Assembly (NCBI GenBank): GCA_964612525.1
Contig: CAZTCQ010000026.1
Coordinates: 1 to 27,917 of the forward strand
Source of the DNA: JAGNRR01 sp964612525
Lineage (GTDB): Bacteria; Bacteroidota; Bacteroidia; Chitinophagales; Chitinophagaceae
Direction: 5' to 3'
Length of the DNA: 27,917 nt
Shown: in pieces, positions 7,330-16,107 of the stretch
Numbering within the stretch: position 1 is the stretch's first letter
Layout: each line of letters opens with the position of its first letter
Made by a program: the position numbers and the translations under genes
The notes under the pieces: generated by a model
Seen by the model: only the letters and a program-made list of their open reading frames with translations
What the model was told of the DNA's origin: nothing
Database searches by the model: none

Positions 7330-8460
7330 TTAAGAAGGGCTATCGTTTTTACGAATGAGTTTATCCAATGGTTTGCGCACTAAAAACATGACAACTCCAA
7401 AAACAATAATACCAATGGCAATCAGTTCTGCTTGTGAAAAGCCACTTCCATACTCAGCGTTTACTCGAATACCCTCAATCAGGTAGCGTTCGATTCCATT
7501 AAAAATTAGNNNNNNNNNNNNNNNNNNNNNNNNNNNNNNNNNNNNNNNNNNNNNNNNNNNNNNNNNNNNNNNNNNNNNNNNNNNNNNNNNNNNNNNNNNN
7601 NNNNNNNNNTTCATGCTGCGAGAAAAATATTGCGGCTGCTGAGCAACTAAACTATCAAATTCTCCTTTGGTAGCTGAAACTACTTTTTGATTTTCTAACT
7701 TAAAAGCACTGTTATAAATGCCCCAATCTCCGTCACCAGCTACTTGGCAACCCAAGCGACCAATGGCGTAGGCTAGTATTAATCCGGGCGCTGCTGCATC
7801 GCATAAATACCGAAAATCTATTTTATACTTTCTAGCATAAAAATAAAAGGCAATCGTCGCCATTATAAGACCACCATAAAAAGTAAGTCCACTACTTGAA
7901 AATAAACTTCCAAAAGGGTCACTTGTAAATTGATCCCAATCTTCAAAAGTATTAAATATTTTAGCTCCGCCGAAACCCGTTACGGCCGCCAAAACAGCCA
8001 TGTCGCCCACTCGAATACTAGGGAAGGTTCTTACTTTTTTCGTGACGACACCATGTCCGGTATCGTTTTTCTTAAAAGAGAAATAAGTGTAAGCAACCGC
8101 AGCTAGTGAAGCCAGTATGCCAACCCAAAGAACTCCATTGGATGAAAAGATATAGTTGAGCGGATCTTGAGAAGCCGTTTCGTGTTCGGTAATTAAGCCT
8201 GAAATCTTAAATCCTACCAAGAAAAATATAATAGCCGAGGTAATATAATTGAGCAAAGAAGGCGGACGATTTAAGGTGATTTCCTCAATTGTTGCAGGTA
8301 TTATACCGTCGTCTTCTTTACGTTTCAGTTCGAGGTATAAAGTATAACCTGCTGCTAAAAAGGAGAGTGCAACCAAAAAACCAAAGGTTTTTAGTAGGCT
8401 AAGAACAGGGATGTCTATTCCAAACCATTCTTGGATTAAGAATTGAAAATCAGGATACAT
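7330..8460 (-). CDS. lgt: prolipoprotein diacylglyceryl transferase (interrupted by assembly gap)
   Basis: Lgt moves diacylglycerol from phosphatidylglycerol to the lipobox cysteine of prolipoproteins, at the inner membrane. Several hydrophobic segments are seen, plus APGLILAYAIGRLGCQVAGD (~220-240), the Bacteroidota form of the Lgt signature (GRxGN in proteobacteria), followed by GDWGIYN. After the gap, LIFNGIERYLIEGIRVN matches the conserved C-terminal helix with the essential arginine region. 100 N (7510-7609) remove the segment that normally holds PxxLYE; about 33 residues are hidden and the frame is kept if the gap length is nearly right. The N-terminus is longer than in E. coli (extra helices), as in other Bacteroidota. 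The start lies 5 nt after the bacilliredoxin stop. Confidence 0.9.
   Translation of the reverse strand: MYPDFQFLIQEWFGIDIPVLSLLKTFGFLVALSFLAAGYTLYLELKRKEDDGIIPATIEEITLNRPPSLLNYITSAIIFFLVGFKISGLITEHETASQDPLNYIFSSNGVLWVGILASLAAVAYTYFSFKKNDTGHGVVTKKVRTFPSIRVGDMAVLAAVTGFGGAKIFNTFEDWDQFTSDPFGSLFSSSGLTFYGGLIMATIAFYFYARKYKIDFRYLCDAAAPGLILAYAIGRLGCQVAGDGDWGIYNSAFKLENQKVVSATKGEFDSLVAQQPQYFSRSMXXXXXXXXXXXXXXXXXXXXXXXXXXXXXXXXXXLIFNGIERYLIEGIRVNAEYGSGFSQAELIAIGIIVFGVVMFLVRKPLDKLIRKNDSPS
7510..7609. other. assembly gap (100 N) inside lgt
   Basis: Exactly 100 consecutive N. The flanks are both lgt coding sequence in the same frame, so the true missing length is probably close to 100 bp and divisible accordingly, but a round 100 is a common scaffold placeholder. 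Confidence 0.95.
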
Positions 8461-8465
8461 TCTGC

Positions 8466-8882
8466 TTAGTTACAGTGTGTTTCGAATGCGGCTTGCAAAT
8501 TGCTAGAAATCATTTCGGCACTACGACCTTCAATCATGTGACGCTCAATCATGTGTACCAATTCTCCGTCTTTTAAAAGTGCTATGCACGGCGAAGAAGG
8601 AGGGTAAGGTAGTAAATAAGTTCTTGCTTGATTGACAGCTTCTTTATCAAAGCCAGCGAAAGAAGTAACTAGTTGCGAAGGTTTTGTATTCGATTCTTGA
8701 ACCGCGTGTAACACTCCTGGGCGCGCTGTTCCCGCACTACATCCACAGACACTATTAATTACCAATAGAGTTGTGCCTTCTTTTTTGAGAGCCGCATCGA
8801 CTTCCTCAGGTGTTTTTAAATCTTGAAAACCTTGATGAGTTAATTCGCCTTTCATTGGGAGTACAAGTTCTGCTGGATACAT
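8466..8882 (-). CDS. bacilliredoxin, BrxA/BrxB (YphP/YqiW) family
   Basis: This 138-residue protein belongs to the BrxA/BrxB family, thioredoxin-fold disulfide isomerases that in Firmicutes remove bacillithiol from protein cysteines. The hallmark VINSVCGCSAGTARPG spans ~41-56 with the CGC redox site at 46-48. The rest (YPAELVLPMKGELT at the N-terminus, PPSSPCIALLKDGELVHMIERHMIEG near the C-terminus in parts) also follows the family. Bacteroidota homologues are common, and bacillithiol or a similar thiol is the presumed partner. It starts at ATG 8882 behind a well-formed promoter and is the first gene of the brx-lgt-recF operon. Confidence 0.93.
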   Translation of the reverse strand: MYPAELVLPMKGELTHQGFQDLKTPEEVDAALKKEGTTLLVINSVCGCSAGTARPGVLHAVQESNTKPSQLVTSFAGFDKEAVNQARTYLLPYPPSSPCIALLKDGELVHMIERHMIEGRSAEMISSNLQAAFETHCN

Positions 8883-8904
8883 ATTTTTCGTTTTTTATTG
8901 GGCA

Positions 8905-8935
8905 CAAAGGTAAGGCGCAATGCTACAATTGCAAA
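8905..8935 (-). promoter_or_regulatory. promoter of the bacilliredoxin-lgt-recF operon
   Basis: On the minus strand, TTTG (8935-8932) is followed by 19 nt and then TACCTTTG (8912-8905). Both match the Bacteroidota sigma-A consensus TTTG-N17-23-TAnnTTTG without mismatch. Transcription would start near 8898, leaving a leader of about 15 nt before ATG 8882. This is the best-formed promoter in the window. Confidence 0.7.
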
Positions 8936-9024
8936 TAAGCAGCTTGTGAATGTTTTGGGAAAACGAATACACATAAGGAAGCTAAACCTAGCACATAAAT
9001 TACTCAGTAAGAGACTATTTGGGC

Positions 9025-9945
9025 TCAGTCTATTGTGAGAACGCCTAATACATCCTCTTGTAAAAAACTTCCGCCCGGGTAATCGGCTGTATAATCTAAG
9101 TTGAGCCAAATTTGATTGTTTTGATCTTGATGATAATGCAGACGTTTGTCACCAATTTCATACTTAAAAAGTTTTTCTCTTATCAAATAGTTCAGGGCTT
9201 CCAGATCGGCCCAGGAGCCAATCAGCAACTCAGGATAGACGTGTTGTTTCGTATAGATTAATCTGGGAGTGCCTCCGATAGATTTTATAGCGGCCGCCAT
9301 TAAAATGGAGTGGTCATCACAATCGCCAGCCAAATGCTCGACAGACTCTTGAGCCTGAGCAATATACTCTCGCGAAACGGGGTCGTTTACATAGCTCCAT
9401 TGAGAATTGATTTCCTTAAAAACAGCCATGCTTTGAATAATTACTCGGTACTTCCGTCTTTCCTGTTGATCAAAAAAATGTTGACGAGTCGCGTTTAAAG
9501 CAAAGTTTCTTACGTCAGGATGCTCGTAATTGATACCTTCAAGGAAGGAAGATTTGTTGGGGAAGGGTACAAAATTTGCAGCTATATATTCATGCGGATA
9601 GGGACTGTCTTTCAAGGAGTATAATAGATTACGATAATCTGTAAACATATCTTCAAAGCTATAGCGATTTGCATAATGCGTAATCGTAAGTCCACAAAGG
9701 GTTGCGATAAAAGCAGTAATGACGAGACCTTTTAGTTTTGTAAATATAAAAAAAACAAGAGCGAGTGTAATCAGTGCTAGTCCTAATCTGTCAACATGAT
9801 AGGGCCAGGTTGGGTCGGGCAAAAAACGATGTAAGGCAATAAAAAGTGGAGCGGTTATGAACAGACTAATCACTCCCAAAATAGGCATAACTAATTGGGC
9901 AACTTCATTGTCGTTTTCAATAGTTATGAATTTAGGAATGGACAT
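9025..9945 (-). CDS. membrane-anchored transglutaminase-like protein
   Basis: The 306-residue protein has two or three N-terminal membrane helices (~17-38, ~54-68, ~72-90) and a C-terminal domain with a transglutaminase-like fold. The papain-type triad can be placed: Cys209 in GDCDDHS (207-213), His235 in KQHVYPE (233-239) and Asp284 in WLNLDYTADYPGG (280-292). Such domains act as cysteine proteases, cross-linking enzymes or deamidases; the substrate is unknown. The domain would face the periplasm or the cytoplasm depending on helix number, which I cannot settle. It starts at ATG 9945, divergent from the M16 protease gene 98 bp away. Confidence 0.75.
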   Translation of the reverse strand: MSIPKFITIENDNEVAQLVMPILGVISLFITAPLFIALHRFLPDPTWPYHVDRLGLALITLALVFFIFTKLKGLVITAFIATLCGLTITHYANRYSFEDMFTDYRNLLYSLKDSPYPHEYIAANFVPFPNKSSFLEGINYEHPDVRNFALNATRQHFFDQQERRKYRVIIQSMAVFKEINSQWSYVNDPVSREYIAQAQESVEHLAGDCDDHSILMAAAIKSIGGTPRLIYTKQHVYPELLIGSWADLEALNYLIREKLFKYEIGDKRLHYHQDQNNQIWLNLDYTADYPGGSFLQEDVLGVLTID

Positions 9946-9978
9946 GGTTCAAAATAAATCGTGTTGATAAATCAAGCA

Positions 9979-9986
9979 CAAATCTA
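9979..9986 (-). promoter_or_regulatory. candidate -7 box for the transglutaminase-like gene
   Basis: TAGATTTG on the minus strand matches TAnnTTTG exactly, 33 nt before ATG 9945. No TTTG lies at 17-23 bp upstream (the nearest is about 30 bp away), so only the -7 element is supported. Confidence 0.4.
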
Positions 9987-10043
9987 GCTGTATAGCTGAA
10001 TTAAAAATTGTATTTTCAAAGGATTATTATAAATAGATTCCTA

Positions 10044-12949
10044 ATGACATACCATTTAAAAAATATCCTGCTTCCTTGCCTTTTGTTGGTAAGCTTTTCG
10101 TCACTCGCTCAGACCCATACTTGGAAAGAAGGGTCCCACGGCGGCTACCATTATCAATACGTAGAGAATGATCCTGCCCATGCTCGTTTTTATGTTTTGC
10201 AAAATGGATTAACGGTAATCCTATCAGAGAATCATGAAACACCCAGAATTCAAACCATAATTGGTACCAAAGCCGGTAGTAAATCGGACCCGGCAGATCA
10301 TACGGGATTGGCCCATTATTTGGAGCATATGCTTTTTAAAGGAACGGATCAATATGGATCCTTAGATTGGAATCAAGAAAAAAAATACCTCGCCATGATT
10401 GATGAATTGTATGAACAATACAATTCGACAAAAAACGAGACAGCCCGAAAGAAAATCTATCGTGCGATTGATTCAGTCTCGGGGATTGCTTCAAAGTATG
10501 CAATTGCTAATGAGTACGACAAGCTTTCTGCCATGATTGGAGCGAAAGGCACCAATGCTTTTACGTCTTTTGAGAAAACAGCCTATATCAATGATATTCC
10601 CGCGAATCAAATTGACCGTTGGCTTGCTATTGAGGCCGAACGATTTAGAAACCCAATTTTACGAATTTTTCATACGGAGCTAGAAGCAGTGTACGAAGAA
10701 AAAAACAGATCGCTAGACAGTGATGATGACAAAGTTTTTGAAAAGCTTTTTCTTGATTTGTTCCCCAATCACAATTACGGTTTGCAAACTACTATTGGTA
10801 CCATTGAACATTTAAAAAATCCATCGCTCAAAGAAATTAGAAAATATTTTCATCAGTACTACGTGCCAAATAATATGTGCCTTATCATGGCGGGTGATTT
10901 TGATGCCGATCAGGTAATTGCTAAAATTGACCAGTCGTTTTCATATATGAAACCTAAGGCAGTGCCAGAATATACCTTCACTCCAGAAAAGGAAATCAGT
11001 AGCCCGAAAGAATCAACAATTTATGGTCCCGATGCGGAGTATTTAATGATGGCGTATCGTTTCCCTGGAGCGAATAGCGATGAGGCAATGATGTTAGATA
11101 TAATGAGTAGTATTTTATCCAACGGCACAGCGGGGCTGATGGATTTAAACTTAGTGAAAAAACAAAAAGTGATTTCCGCAGGAGGAGGCGCTTATGTTCT
11201 CCAGGACTATGGTATGCTTTATCTAGAAGGCAGAGCAAAGCAAGGACAAGCTTTGGAAAAAGTCAAATCGCTAATGCTAGGAGAAATAGAAAAATTAAAA
11301 CGAGGTGACTTTGATGTCACTTTGCTTCAAGCTGTTTTAAATAATTATAAAAAATCTAACATTCAACAGTATGAAGGAAACGGCGGTAGAGCCTATTCAC
11401 TTTTAGATGCCTTTACAACGGAGTCTGATTGGAAGCGAAATGTGAGTATGCTGAACACTATGAGTAAAATAGACAAGCGCTCGATTCAAAAATTTGCCGC
11501 GAAGTGGCTAAAAAACAATTACGTATGCGTTTACAAAAAAATAGGCAAAGATCCGAATGCTATGAAAGTAGAAAAGCCGACCATTACACCAGTGAGTGTA
11601 AACCGAGATGCGCAATCGGACTTCGTTACTAAAATTGCCAATACGAAAACAGAAGAGATAAAACCTGTATATGTAAACTACGATAAAGATATTGATAGAG
11701 CAAGTATTCTTACTGGTAAGCGTAAAACAGAATTGTTGGCGGTAAAAAATAAAACCAATGATTTGTTTAATCAATACTACTATATAGAAATGGGGAGTCA
11801 CCATAATAAAGTATTGCCCATAGCCATGGATTACTTACAATATTTGGGTACTAGTAAATACAACGCCGCCGAAATTAGTAAAAAGTTTTATACCCTGGCC
11901 TGTGACTTTGGAGTGAGTGCTAGCCAGGAGGAGAGTTATGTCTATCTAACTGGTTTGCAAGAAAATTATGAAAGTGCTCTTAAGCTTTTTGAAGAATTAC
12001 TAGCAGATTGTCAGCCGAATCCTGATGCTCTTAAAAACATGGTAGCCAGCATAAAAAAGAAAAGAGAGGATGCTAAGCGGAGTAAAGGAGCGATTAAAAG
12101 TGGCATGAGAAACTATGCCATGTACGGTGCTGATAATCCATTTAATTATGAGCTAAGTAATCAAGAGCTTGAGAACTTAAAAGCAAAGGACTTGATAAAT
12201 ATTTTACACACATTAATTCATCACAAGCATAAGGTCCTGTATTACGGCCCGAAATCCGCCGAGCAAATTGCTTCAACTTTAAGCAAGTATCACAGAACAT
12301 ATGTTCCTGAAAAAAGAATTCCAGCTATTCACAAATTTGAATATCAAGAACAAAAAAAGAATGAAGTATTAATGGTGGACTATGACATGGTTCAATCGGA
12401 AATAACTTGGATTCGTTTGAACGATAAATTTAAGGTAGACAAGCTCCCAAAAATCAGAATGTTCAATGAGTATTTTGGTGGTAATATGAGTGGAATCGTT
12501 TTTCAAGATATCAGAGAGTCTAAAGCCTTGGCTTATTCTGCTTATGCTTTTTACGGTACACCAAGTGAAAAGGAAGATCCGTTTTACATGCTTGGGTACG
12601 TAGGGTGTCAAGCGGATAAAATGAAAGAGAGTATAACTGCTATGCAAGCTTTGTTGGATGAATTGCCGGAGTCGGAAAAGCTTTTTACCAATTCTCGCGC
12701 CTCACTATTAAATTCAATTTCTACTAGTAGAATCAATAAGGCGAGTATTTTATTCAGCTATTTAAATGCGCAGAAAAAAGGAGTGAACTATGATTTAAGA
12801 AAAAATACATTTGATCAAGTAAGTAATATGACAATTGAAGATGTAAAGAATTTTCACAAGAAAGAAATAGCGAACAAGGCACATACGCTAAACGTACTCG
12901 GTTCAAAATCAAAACTAGATATGAGCGTCCTTAAAAACTATGGTAGCGT
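10044..12949 (+). CDS. secreted M16 (insulinase/pitrilysin) zinc peptidase, 3' end in assembly gap
   Basis: 968 residues are visible from ATG 10044. A signal peptide covers ~1-23 (hydrophobic core, SLAQ/T), so it acts in the periplasm or at the surface. The inverted zinc motif HYLEH is at 91-95, with the downstream glutamate ligand in ELEAVYEEKNRS (~206-217). The second half repeats the M16 fold without an HxxEH, as in two-domain M16 peptidases, where it closes the catalytic chamber. M16 enzymes degrade peptides. I prefer ATG 10044 over an upstream TTG because the signal peptide then begins properly. The last visible residues, LDMSVLKNYGS, match the end of the M16 C-terminal domain, so probably only 10-20 residues are lost in the gap; any reading that continues past the gap is chimeric. 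Confidence 0.9.
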
Positions 12950-13049
12950 NNNNNNNNNNNNNNNNNNNNNNNNNNNNNNNNNNNNNNNNNNNNNNNNNNN
13001 NNNNNNNNNNNNNNNNNNNNNNNNNNNNNNNNNNNNNNNNNNNNNNNNN
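12950..13049. other. assembly gap (100 N) between convergent genes
   Basis: Exactly 100 N. The left flank is the 3' end of the plus-strand M16 gene and the right flank is the 3' end of the minus-strand glutamate-synthase-like gene, so the hidden sequence should hold both stop codons and perhaps a shared terminator. Confidence 0.95.
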
Positions 13050-14577
13050 TGCTTTCTTGAAGCATACAGCCTGGTTCAACTTCTGGATAGGTTTGTTCAA
13101 GTGTTTCTACCTCGGTGCGACTCACACGGCGAAACATAACAAATCGTTCTACCTTGTCGGGGTGATCTATTCCGGCAGCACCCATTAGTTCAACAGCACT
13201 TTTAACGGTCTCATGATGATAGTTGGCTACGCGAACTTTTTTGTCTTCCACAACCAAACCTTTTACCAAGTGACCTTTTTGAGTGGCTACTCCTGTGGGG
13301 CATTCATTATCATTGCAGCGTAGCGCCTGAATGCAACCTAAGGCAAACATCATCCCACGGGCAGAGTTGCACAAATCAGCGCCATGAGAAAGGCACTCCA
13401 TTATATGAAAACCACTAGTCACTTTTCCGCTGGCAATAATCTTGATTTGATCTTTAATCCCAAAACCTTTGAGCGTGTCATGCACAAAAACAATTGCGTC
13501 TTTTAATGGCATACCCACGTAGTTTGTAAATTCTAAAGGCGCAGCTCCTGTGCCGCCCTCGCCACCATCTACCGCTATAAAGTCAACATAGATTTTTTCT
13601 TCTACCATCGCTTTACATATTGCAATAAATTCACTACGGTTTCCAATACAAATTTTAAAACCAACAGGCTTGCCTCCATTGCCATCGCGTAGTTTTTTAA
13701 CGAAATGAACAAACTCACGAGGTGTTGTAAAAGCCGAATGATAGGGAGGAGATATGATGTCATTCCCTCTTTCCACTAATCTTATTTTAGCAATCTCGTC
13801 AGTCACTTTTTCTTTGGGTAAAATGCCGCCATGTCCTGGTTTGGCCCCTTGACTAAATTTTATTTCAATCATTTTTACATTCGGAAGCGTAGCCCGTTTT
13901 TTATACTCCTCAAAATTAAAAGTGCCATCAGAGTTTCGACAGGAGAAATAACCCGTACCAATATTCCAGCAAATATCTCCACCTGGTGACAAATGGTGTG
14001 GACTCAATCCGCCTTCGCCGGTATTATGAAAAAACTCTCCTATTTTAGCGCCTCCGTTCAGAGCCAAAATAGCGTTTTTGCTCAACGATCCAAAGCTCAT
14101 GGCACTGATATTAAAAAGACTGCTCGGATAGGGTTGTTTACATTGAGAACTTCCGATGAGTACTCGCGGATTGTGATCTAAACTATGCGGATCCAAGGCG
14201 GAAATGCTGTGATTAATCCAATGATAATCTGCTTTGTAAACATCAAGCTGCGTGCCAAAAGGAACGGTGTCTCTTACTTTTTTTGCTCGTTGGTAAACAA
14301 GGCTACGGGCTAGTCTATTGAAAGGCTGTCCACTCGTGTCGCTTTCCACAAAATACTGCTGTATTTCTGGTCGAATGGATTCAAACAGATATCGAAGTCG
14401 ACCGGCGATAGGGAAGTTTCTTCGAATGGCATGTTTGGTTTGATGCATATCATAAACGCCCATTAAGAATAGCGGAACTATGATGACTAAAGACCAAAGT
14501 GCACCTAGCCATTTAAAAGTAAGGGCGGCAATGATGATAAACAAAAAAATGAATACAGGATAGAAATATTTTCGCAT
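13050..14577 (-). CDS. FMN-binding glutamate-synthase-like protein, membrane anchored (3' end in gap)
   Basis: 509 residues are visible from ATG 14577. Two N-terminal helices (~5-22, ~25-42) anchor it in the membrane; the rest is the central Glu_synthase (GltB) TIM-barrel. Motifs include SAMSFGSLSKNA (158-169), NTGEGGLSPHH (185-195), FSQGAKPGHGG (241-251), AVDGGEGGTGAAP (335-347) and the 3Fe-4S pattern C-x5-C-x4-C (Cys415, 421, 426) followed by PTGVATQ. The amidotransferase domain of GltB is absent, so it is not by itself an NADPH-glutamate synthase; it belongs to the stand-alone FMN-binding family whose physiological reaction is unclear. Only a few residues at the C-terminus are lost in the gap. 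Confidence 0.88.
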
Positions 14578-14686
14578 AGCAAATTCAAAAGTATATCATT
14601 CTTTGTGGAATGGCGTGCTACTTTTTTAATACCTGATTTTTTTGAAATGAAGAGAAGCTTTGAAATAAGACAATTGGAAATCTAAA

Positions 14687-14694
14687 TACCTTTG
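14687..14694 (+). promoter_or_regulatory. candidate -7 box for the LpxR-like gene
   Basis: TACCTTTG matches TAnnTTTG exactly, 19 nt before ATG 14714. A TTTG at 14659-14662 lies 24 bp upstream, 1 bp outside the usual 17-23 range. Confidence 0.5.
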
Positions 14695-14713
14695 TGCATC
14701 GTAGATATAATAT

Positions 14714-15673
14714 ATGAAATTAGTCTTGGTCACATTTGTTTTGGTTTTGCTTGCCTTTAGTTTGGGTGCTCAAAAAATTGACAATACGGTTTCATTTAGA
14801 GATATAAAATCAGAACGTTATTTTCGATTTAGCTATGATAATGATTTTTTTACGGCTACAGACCAAAACTATACGCAGGGATATAATTTTGAATGGGTCT
14901 CTCCTTTTTTTAGAAAAAATCCAATCAATAGGATATTTTTAAAACCTGATTCTTTCAAAAAAAAATATGGCTTGTCTTGGGAGCATATTGGTTTTACTCC
15001 TGGTAAGATTGGCCTTCCTGAGATACAAAAAGACGATCGTCCGTTTGCATCAGCACTCATGTTTAAAAGTTTTTTGATCGCCACTCAGCCGAATAAAAAA
15101 TCTCGCTTCACTTCTGCTTTGAATTTAGGCATGTTAGGTCCGGCAGCATTTGGCAAAGAAATGCAAACAGAAATTCATAAAGTAACTGGTAACATTATTC
15201 CGAGAGGATGGCGCAATCAAATTCAAAATCAAGTTGTTATAAATTATGAAGTGGGATTTGAAAAGCAATTGCTGTCCTATCGAAATATTTTTTTGTTGCA
15301 GTCTAATTCTTATGCTCGATTAGGTAGTTTGTTTACGGATGCCAGTGTGGGAGGTAATTTTATGCTAGGTTTATTTTCTTCGCCTTTTTCTAAGGAGAAT
15401 AAAAAGAGATTTCAATTGTATTTATACGGTCAAGCGCTACTAAAAGCCATTGGTCATGATGCTACCTTGCAAGGAAATATTCTTGGAAAAAAAAGAAGTC
15501 CGCACTTTATAGCAACGGATAAAATAGCGCGACTAAGAGGTCAAGCGAACTATGGATTAGTGATGAAAGTAGGTGGTATGTATTTTGAGTATTCCCAAGC
15601 ATTCCAATCCAAAGAATTTGAAGGTGCTAATTTTTATCGTTGGGGTGGTCTAAAGCTAGGATTTGTATTTTAA
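14714..15673 (+). CDS. lipid A deacylase LpxR family protein
   Basis: The 319-residue protein has a signal peptide (~1-19, SLGAQ) and the features of LpxR outer-membrane beta-barrels, which remove the 3'-acyloxyacyl chain from lipid A. The N-terminal signature YDNDFFTATDQNYTQGYNFE (41-60) carries the Asn-Asp pair (43-44) and the Thr that correspond to LpxR active-site residues in Salmonella. GMLGPAAFGKEMQTEIH (139-155) supplies a candidate catalytic His155, and PRGWRNQ and INYEVGFEKQ (176-185) follow the family. Alternating amphipathic strands and a final aromatic residue (GFVF at the end) fit an outer-membrane barrel. Assignment to the family is good; the precise deacylation position is inferred. 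Its stop overlaps the convergent small gene by 4 bp. Confidence 0.85.
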   Translation: MKLVLVTFVLVLLAFSLGAQKIDNTVSFRDIKSERYFRFSYDNDFFTATDQNYTQGYNFEWVSPFFRKNPINRIFLKPDSFKKKYGLSWEHIGFTPGKIGLPEIQKDDRPFASALMFKSFLIATQPNKKSRFTSALNLGMLGPAAFGKEMQTEIHKVTGNIIPRGWRNQIQNQVVINYEVGFEKQLLSYRNIFLLQSNSYARLGSLFTDASVGGNFMLGLFSSPFSKENKKRFQLYLYGQALLKAIGHDATLQGNILGKKRSPHFIATDKIARLRGQANYGLVMKVGGMYFEYSQAFQSKEFEGANFYRWGGLKLGFVF

Positions 15674-15930
15674 GACGCGTTAAAATAAAAGTCGCCAATA
15701 ATTTCATTTTGTTTTTCTAAAAATGTAGCAATATGTTTTTTAACGGAATGTTCGTCCATGTTGGTGTATCCATAATCAATAGACCATTTAAGGGTAAAAA
15801 CATCTTGTGCGCCTCCACCGAAGGCACGAATGGATTTTAGGCAATCCACGATTTTATCCCAAAACCAATTTTGTTCGGGGCCTGACATTGCCCTTCGAAA
15901 TCTTATGTGTAGTATGAATTCTTTTTCCAT
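15670..15930 (-). CDS. small YggL/DUF469-like protein
   Basis: This 86-residue cytoplasmic protein starts at ATG 15930. Its pattern, an N-terminal strand FILHIRFR, a helix with WFWDKIVDCL, then AFGGGAQD (37-44), WSIDYG and a C-terminal helix HSVKKHIATFLEKQ with a final GDFYF strand, resembles the YggL (DUF469) family, reported to bind the 50S ribosome in E. coli. The match is by overall pattern only and the protein is shorter than E. coli YggL. Its stop overlaps that of the LpxR-like gene. It is divergent from mnmA. Confidence 0.55.
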   Translation of the reverse strand: MEKEFILHIRFRRAMSGPEQNWFWDKIVDCLKSIRAFGGGAQDVFTLKWSIDYGYTNMDEHSVKKHIATFLEKQNEIIGDFYFNAS

Positions 15931-16107
15931 GTTATAGCTTTTGTAGGCAAGGTGACGGTTTAAAACGTAAGGAGTTTATGTCAGCTGATTTAAATTGATT
16001 TCATATTCTGAATTTTCATGTGGTGTCTAATATTTTCAATCTTTTTATTTGCAAAAAATAAACTAACTCAAGCGGAGAAACTCAACAATGGGTATCATCT
16101 TTGCAAG

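Noticed and set aside
8883..9024. A possible small gene between the transglutaminase-like gene and the bacilliredoxin gene
   Set aside because: The open frames there are short, lack conserved features and overlap the bacilliredoxin promoter.
10008..13139. A 1043-residue frame for the M16 peptidase continuing past the gap
   Set aside because: The part after 13049 reads the antisense strand of the glutamate-synthase-like gene; the real stop lies in the gap.
12931..14577. A 548-residue frame for the glutamate-synthase-like protein continuing past the gap
   Set aside because: Sequence below 12950 is antisense to the M16 gene; the last residues are artefactual.
16018..16107. A 30-residue N-terminal extension of MnmA from ATG 16018
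   Set aside because: The extension is hydrophobic and not part of the family, whereas GTG 16108 gives the standard N-terminus.
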